The translations under genes were made by a program, and so were the position numbers. Shown one piece after another: positions 58,720 through 64,000 of a stretch of DNA of 64,000 bases. This DNA comes from Clytia hemisphaerica (lineage: Eukaryota > Cnidaria > Hydrozoa > Leptothecata > Clytiidae), in contig CACVBU010000567.1 of NCBI GenBank assembly GCA_902728285.1, forward strand, positions 558,001 through 622,000. Reading direction: 5' to 3'. Numbering within the stretch: the first letter of the stretch is position 1; every line of letters begins with the position of its first letter. The notes below the pieces were generated by a model. It saw only the letters and a program-made list of their open reading frames with translations, was not told where the DNA came from and did no database searches.

Positions 58720-61617
58720 GTTTTTTTTTGCCGTCTTATGATGATGATGGAACTGGAAAATTTTACCTATTTGAATGCTCAGCTTAGGCTGACCAATCAT
58801 CTACATTATGTAGATATTCAAACATTTTTTAGGGGGTTTCACCCTCTAAACCCACCAGGGCTTTGCACTGGATCTACTCCCAGACCCCCAAATTCATCAA
58901 TGCGCAGCTTTGGCGAGCAGATATCCTTCTGGTATATGAGAAACTCAATCTTAATTGAAAAAACAATCCCAGCTTAAAATGCTTGGAAAAATCTGTGTGG
59001 TAAAATCTTTAACTGGATGTGGATAGAACCCTTCTTGATAGACAGACAACAAATGGTGAGAAATCAAACCAACAGGAAGTGTACTTGAACCCCTGATTTT
59101 CCTGATCCTCATTGGAGACATTGATACAAATATCACCAATAGGGTAGATCGTCAAATGGAAAAGTCAAAAAATTCAAAGTGTAGTATTTTTTTGTGAAAA
59201 TTTAATCTATTGTAAGACATTTTGCGCAATTTTTAACCTCCTAGGAAAAAAATCCAGCCTTCCCCAGGGGGGTCTTTGATTCGCACTAAAGCGAAAAATG
59301 AGTAAAAATTTGGGTCAGAAATTTGCCAAAGTCTGCCATTATAAAATTGTAAAGATTATTTTGGGAGTTCTAGTGTCCATTTATTGTCAAAGATACTGAT
59401 TGAAACAGCTATTGAAAAAGCAAAACATCAATTTTTCTGGATATTACAAACTTTCACTAGTTACTCAGTTCATACTATGCTCTCTCTTTTATCAACCCCT
59501 CATCATCCCATTTTAGGAATACCGCTCAGTAAGAACGCTATCGAATCATATACTTGGAAAATATTAGAAAGCATAATACCTAAACATCATTGATGATTTC
59601 AAATCCAAAAACCATCCGTGATTAGGACGAATGTGTGCTGTTCAATGAAATGTCAAACAGAAAATTTGAAACTTGAAAGATTTTCCAGTGTATAAATTCA
59701 AAAATGCACTGGATGAACACCTTAAAACAATGCCCAATGAACCTCCGAAATTGTCTCAAACTCAATTTTAGACATGAAATTTCTCTGCTGTTCCATTTGT
59801 ACTTCTGGACTTGTGGATTTAACAAAGGTTATGTGTTGTGGATCAATTCTTGCAAGAACTATATGCTTGAAGACACATAACAAGGCAGTGTCAATTGAAT
59901 AACTTTGAACAAAAATTGCAGTCGAATCAATTGAGTATATATTATCGAGCACAATCGAATAAGTTCCGTTCAATTGTCAAACGCAATCAAATAGCCAATT
60001 TTTAAAACAGCTGATTCCTGGGCAGTCAGGCAGATTGACTGACAGGTATGTATGTGTGGGGGTCAAGGGTCTTTTTTCAAGATGACAGAAATGCCACCCT
60101 TACTTTTGATAAATGCACTGTAAGGGTTGAAATTTCAGCAAATCCCAATCTGATTTTTCTTATCTAAAAGAGTTAAAAAATGGTATGGCATTCACTCATC
60201 TCGTCAAGACCAGTAACATGTCTGCAATCAGTATAGACTTAAACTTGTATATCAAGATTACAGGATTTCAAGTATATGAGCCGATTTTACTTTCGTTTTG
60301 AGTGGTTTCATTTTCGATTTCAAGGCAAACATCTTAGCAACGGGATGCTCGCCGATAGTTACAGGGGTTTGTGCAAAAAACTAAACATAGAAAATTTTCC
60401 AAATCCCCCATTTAAAAAAAAACAATGAAAAATGAAACTTTTCTACTGTATGTTTCACTTTTAGCACCTATTGTTCAAAATGAAAATATTTAAGATTTTA
60501 AGATCTTCTTTTATTCAATGATTTTTTACGGCACTTTGTTGACAATCTAACTCTCGCGTCAAATTCCCGTTTTCTTCAGTAAATTGAAGATGAGAAAAAC
60601 CTAAGCCACAGATCACGAATTGAGACAAATATATGAAAAGTGGGATTTTACAGCCACCCGTTGTGCAAGGCACTGAGAGGCCATGGGTGCCAAAAAGAAG
60701 GACCGTTTGAAATGTGGCAACCTCATTAGTGGAAGTTTGTTAAACAGCTGCGAAGGAGCGCTGGGAAGCAATCAGTAGAAGAGACCACTGTCGTTTTTGT
60801 TGTAGATTTCGATATAAACTTCTCTCAGGGATTACTTATGTCAATGTACATGTACACAGTACACATGTGTTGTGTCAACATTTCCGATGCATGTGTAACA
60901 AAAGTTTTCTGGAATGGCCCAATTAAGTTTTGTTTTGAAGTTGTCTTTTTTACATTTTATAAGATTCCCAAATCTTTGGCTAAGGACTTGAACAATTGAG
61001 GTCCCTGCATACAAATGGATGCATAGAGTTGACAGCCCTGCCTAAATCCGATGGGGTCTTTCAAGATACAAACTAAAATAAAAACAAACCTTTTGCTGTT
61101 ACGCAATGAAGATACCAAAGTGTCGAAACTAAACTGAGAGATTTGATAACAATTGATTTTTTTGAACCAAATTACAATAATTGTGCCTCTTATACCAAAC
61201 ATAATTTTTCATTACATAAATTGTTAACTTTTTAAACACAAGCAACAAATTCGGAATAATAGAGGTAATTATATTTACAACTCACACTTTTTTGATGACA
61301 TTTGATTTGACATCTTGACATTATAGCCATCTTGTTAGATGTTTTGTTTCAAGTTAATGCAATAGTTTATCGTTTATCGTTCAACTTGGAGAAGGAATGT
61401 TTGTAAACATAGAACTTTTTTTTTCATAACAGTTATTTGGGGTGTCGGAATTAGGCAGGGCGGTTGGAAGGACCACTCACGGTGGTAGGTGATGAAGATG
61501 CCCACCTTGTCTCTGTTTCAATATTTGAAAATATTTGGAACTAAACCTTCTGGGATGCTCCAAGTATAAGGGTGCAAAGAATTCATTCCAAGCTCCTTAA
61601 GTTATTCCCAGGCGTAA
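58720..61617. other. No gene recognised
   Basis: 58820-58910 has 'ttcaccctctaaacccacca' and similar phrases that look repeat-derived. 59690-59770 encodes FKNALDEHLKTMPNEPP in one plus frame, faintly like a retroelement tail, but too short to call. The rest is AT-rich and unassigned. Confidence 0.4.
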
Positions 61618-61878
61618 CTAATCGAAAAATTCGATTACCGAAATCATCGAATTTAATCGAAACTAATCGAAGCGATTAGACTTCGATTAGTCGAACTCAT
61701 CGAAGACTAATCGAACTAATTGAGATTCAAAAAAGGTTGGAAATTTCGATTAATTCGATTAGATTCAATAAGCTTCGAATATCTTCGATTACTTCGGTTA
61801 GGTTTCGATAAATTCGATTACTTGACTTCGATTACTTTGATTAGCCGTCGATTAATTTGATTACTAGACTTCGATTTT
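61618..61878. repeat. Dense block of TTCGATTA / TAATCGAA motifs
   Basis: About 260 bases contain roughly fifteen copies of 'ttcgatta' or its inverse at irregular spacing, mixed with 'ctaatcgaa' and 'attcgatt'. It can pair with itself extensively. A similar, looser run of 'gttcgatta' and 'tttgatt' words occurs at 36230-36720. Confidence 0.8.
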
Positions 61879-61991
61879 TAAATGATATTTTTGCTTAGAC
61901 GAGGTGAATCACATAACCGGGGTGAATCGCATAATTTGTTTAACCGCCTCTCATACTTCACTGACGATGTCTTTTTCCATTCTGTTTTTAG

Positions 61992-62071
61992 ATCCCGTTC
62001 GTCGATCGATCAAGCTATCGGAAAAATATGGCTTCGAAGATCTGGAACATGTTCTTCGGAAGTTGACTTGA
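61992..62071 (+). CDS. Candidate terminal exon, gene unidentified
   Basis: A good acceptor, 'tttttccattctgtttttag', precedes 25 codons in one frame encoding DPVRRSIKLSEKYGFEDLEH and VLRKLT before TGA at 62071. The residues are helix-forming and look coding, and an 'aataag...aataatg' stretch follows. Too short to identify, and an alternative frame stops earlier. Confidence 0.3.
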
Positions 62072-63215
62072 AGAATCTAGACCTTCTGATTTTCGGCCTT
62101 TTTTTTGAAATGGCGAATAAGAAATAATGACGTAGTCACTAATAATGAAGCGACCGTGATTGGAAATTCCATTGTGTTCTACGAAAGCCAGTTGTATACT
62201 ATACAATCTTTGATTCACTAAACGAAAAACAATGTCTATTCTTCGTATTTTCATTCTAAAGTTAGGACAGAAAATTGTTTACGTTTTAAAACGCGAATCG
62301 CCTATTTGCAGCCCAAGATGAAGGCGTTGTAAAGTGATATGGAACGGAGAAATGAAAAAGGAGTTAATTGTTAAATAATTGAAAAATATCAAATGCCGTC
62401 ATCATGTCATTTTTAATTACTACAACACTATCCCAAGAGGCTTGTTAGTGTTCAGAGTAGCTAGGAATAAATGTTCAATATTAATAGTCAATCATTGTTC
62501 ATGTGAATACAATGTCTTTGTATATTTTGTATAGTGATAATTTAGGAGTTAAATTTATGTATTACTACTTTGAAGAAGAAAAGTGGAAGGGTAAGAACAT
62601 TTATTAAAGAAACGGACGTCGCGGTCTCTCGTCCTCCCTAGGAAATATATTTTGACGAAAGGGATTATTTCTAAAGCTACAGGCTTGATAATGAGACAGG
62701 GTACAATATGAAGACATAATTTCCCGTTCGTTCATATGCTGTTCATTCTCTCGGGGGTCTCACATCCCCTGGCTTAAGTCATCTCTGAGACAGGGGTACA
62801 AATATTTCTGCAAGCGAAATTGAAAAAAGGGTAGAAAGTAGACATGGTGGAGCCCCTTCCTAGTGGAACAATTGAAATAAACATCGGCCCGGTGAGAAGC
62901 CCAGACATTCAAGAACTCAATCTCGAACTGAAAAATATTTATTTTCTATATTCCTTACCGTTTCGTTGTCCTTCATTTTTCCAAAGGGCATAAAAATTCT
63001 CACCGGGCACTGAGAGAGACGGTGTTATAAAGTATTTTCTTTCGCTAAGAAAAGAATAAAAAGTACATTTTCCAAGTAAGGGCCTAAAAAGTTTGCTGCC
63101 AACTACAAGTATACTATGCATCTGAGCATTCAATACCATATAAAATTAATTCTGTCTCATGTCTTTGTGTTCATGGCGATTCCACGCTGGTTCTGCATTC
63201 ATTAAAGTGCCACCA
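62072..63215. other. No gene recognised
   Basis: 'gagacaggg(g)tacaa' occurs at about 62694 and 62790, in the manner of the ends of the 63220 family, without a clear element between. No coding signal. Confidence 0.4.
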
Positions 63216-63219
63216 TAAT

Positions 63220-63749
63220 ACCCCTGTCTCAGTGACTCAGTTAAGTTTTGAAATCGACCATCGTAGTGGCTATGAAACAAGTAAAACGTCACACCCACCG
63301 GGTCTGTATTTGTGAGCAAAAAAACTCACTGGGATGAGAATTTTGAACTTTTCTCGCCGGAGTACGGAAAATTCACTTTTAAGCATTGTTCCTAGAATTC
63401 ATTAATAATTTTTTTTTACGATTTTCACTGGGTTGACCTAGTTGTAGTAGAGGTGTCAAAATACCGACAGTACTCCAATAGGGCCATAACCTTTGATTCA
63501 AATACTTTTGCTTGCTTCGTTTTTGCATTGTTGGAATCTTCTTTAAATTCTGCGTCGATCGGTAGGTGAATTGTAGGCACTTAAAGCAGAACGAAGGTCA
63601 CCGGAGCCTCTGAAAGTCAAACTTTCGATGAAATTCAATGAGGTCAAATTTCTGAAAATGGCTTGGCAGTGAACAAGTGAATTAGGTCATTTTTTGTATT
63701 TTTTTTCACTGGTTTCCATCGGGACGATCCGTTCACTGATACAGGGGTG
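63220..63749. mobile_element. TIR element of the CCCCTGTCTCAG family
   Basis: Left 'atacccctgtctcagtga' and right 'tcactgatacaggggtgtat' are inverted. The interior contains 'cactgggatgagaattttgaac' and 'ttcactgggttgac', like the 5115 and 31464 copies. 530 bp, no coding capacity. It lies directly beside the candidate exon at 63758. Confidence 0.65.
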
Positions 63750-63757
63750 TATCATAC

Positions 63758-63856
63758 GTTTTCTCTTATCATTTTGTCGATAAATCTTAGAGTCAACCAG
63801 AGCGTTATTGATAATCTTCTCCCGTCTCTCAAGTATCTGAGATTGTTCAGTACAAC
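63758..63856 (-). CDS. Candidate internal exon at right edge (possible G-alpha N-terminal helix)
   Basis: Acceptor 'cccgttatttcag' and donor 'AAAAC|gtatga' enclose 99 bases encoding CTEQSQILERREKIINNALV followed by DSKIYRQNDKRK. The RxxKxIxxxLxxD spacing is reminiscent of the N-terminal helix of heterotrimeric G-protein alpha subunits, but no P-loop exon was found and the match is weak. The charged, helical composition does look coding. It is not an obvious part of ATG4. Confidence 0.35.
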
Positions 63857-64000
63857 CTGAAATAACGGGAAAACAAAAATATACGATGATCGGGTTAATT
63901 TCTCTACTCTTTTTATCGGCTCAGCTATCACACCCAGTATCACTACGAAACTGGAAAAAAGTTAGCTTTTCACGGGGCATTAGTAGCAGTCGAGTGATAC

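Overview
The window reads as AT-rich nuclear DNA of an animal. It has spliced genes with GT-AG introns, very low coding density, and a dense population of terminal-inverted-repeat (TIR) elements together with several kinds of reverse transcriptase. Nothing looks bacterial, organellar or viral. The style of the restriction-enzyme-like non-LTR retrotransposon and of the GIY-YIG-type reverse transcriptase suggests an early-branching or aquatic invertebrate, a cnidarian being my best guess. That placement is inference and is not proven by the sequence.

The only gene I can name with confidence is ATG4, an autophagy cysteine protease of the ATG4C/D type, on the minus strand. Ten exons run from 56157 down to 19485 and carry the nucleophile motif [11 protein letters not shown], the DPH motif and the C-terminal region. 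The first coding exon is not in view and probably lies beyond or near the right edge. One intron, 25693-54369, is about 28.7 kb and holds much of the other content: a coiled-coil gene and its broken inverted copy, an intact non-LTR retrotransposon, two decayed reverse transcriptases, unidentified terminal exons and many transposons. The 5' ATG4 exons are clean. Five of the six 3' exons each need a one-base correction, which points to consensus errors or gene decay.

Layout from left to right. 1-6.8 kb: TIR elements, including hAT-type and TTAA-flanked ones. 6.8-8.4 kb: an uninterrupted 529-codon orphan gene on the plus strand. 8.4-19.4 kb: mostly non-coding, with twin 23-bp tandem arrays, C-rich TIR elements and one candidate acidic terminal exon. 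19.5-25.7 kb: the 3' half of ATG4 with elements in its introns. 26.5-29.2 kb: a three-level transposon nest built around a Mutator-like element. 29.4-33.0 kb: the coiled-coil gene pair. 33.7-38.5 kb: TIR elements, one nested. 38.6-42.9 kb: a terminal exon, an intact retrotransposon, then two more exons. 43-54 kb: a TIR element, a Penelope-like reverse transcriptase relic, dispersed repeats and an L2/CR1-like relic. 54.4-56.2 kb: the 5' half of ATG4. 56.5-64 kb: dispersed repeats, a block of dense TTCGATTA motifs and two candidate exons.

I found no CRISPR array, operon, rRNA or functional tRNA. The items most worth a second look are the nested Mutator-like element with subterminal arrays, the contrast between damaged ATG4 exons and intact neighbours, the orphan 529-residue protein and the intact retrotransposon.
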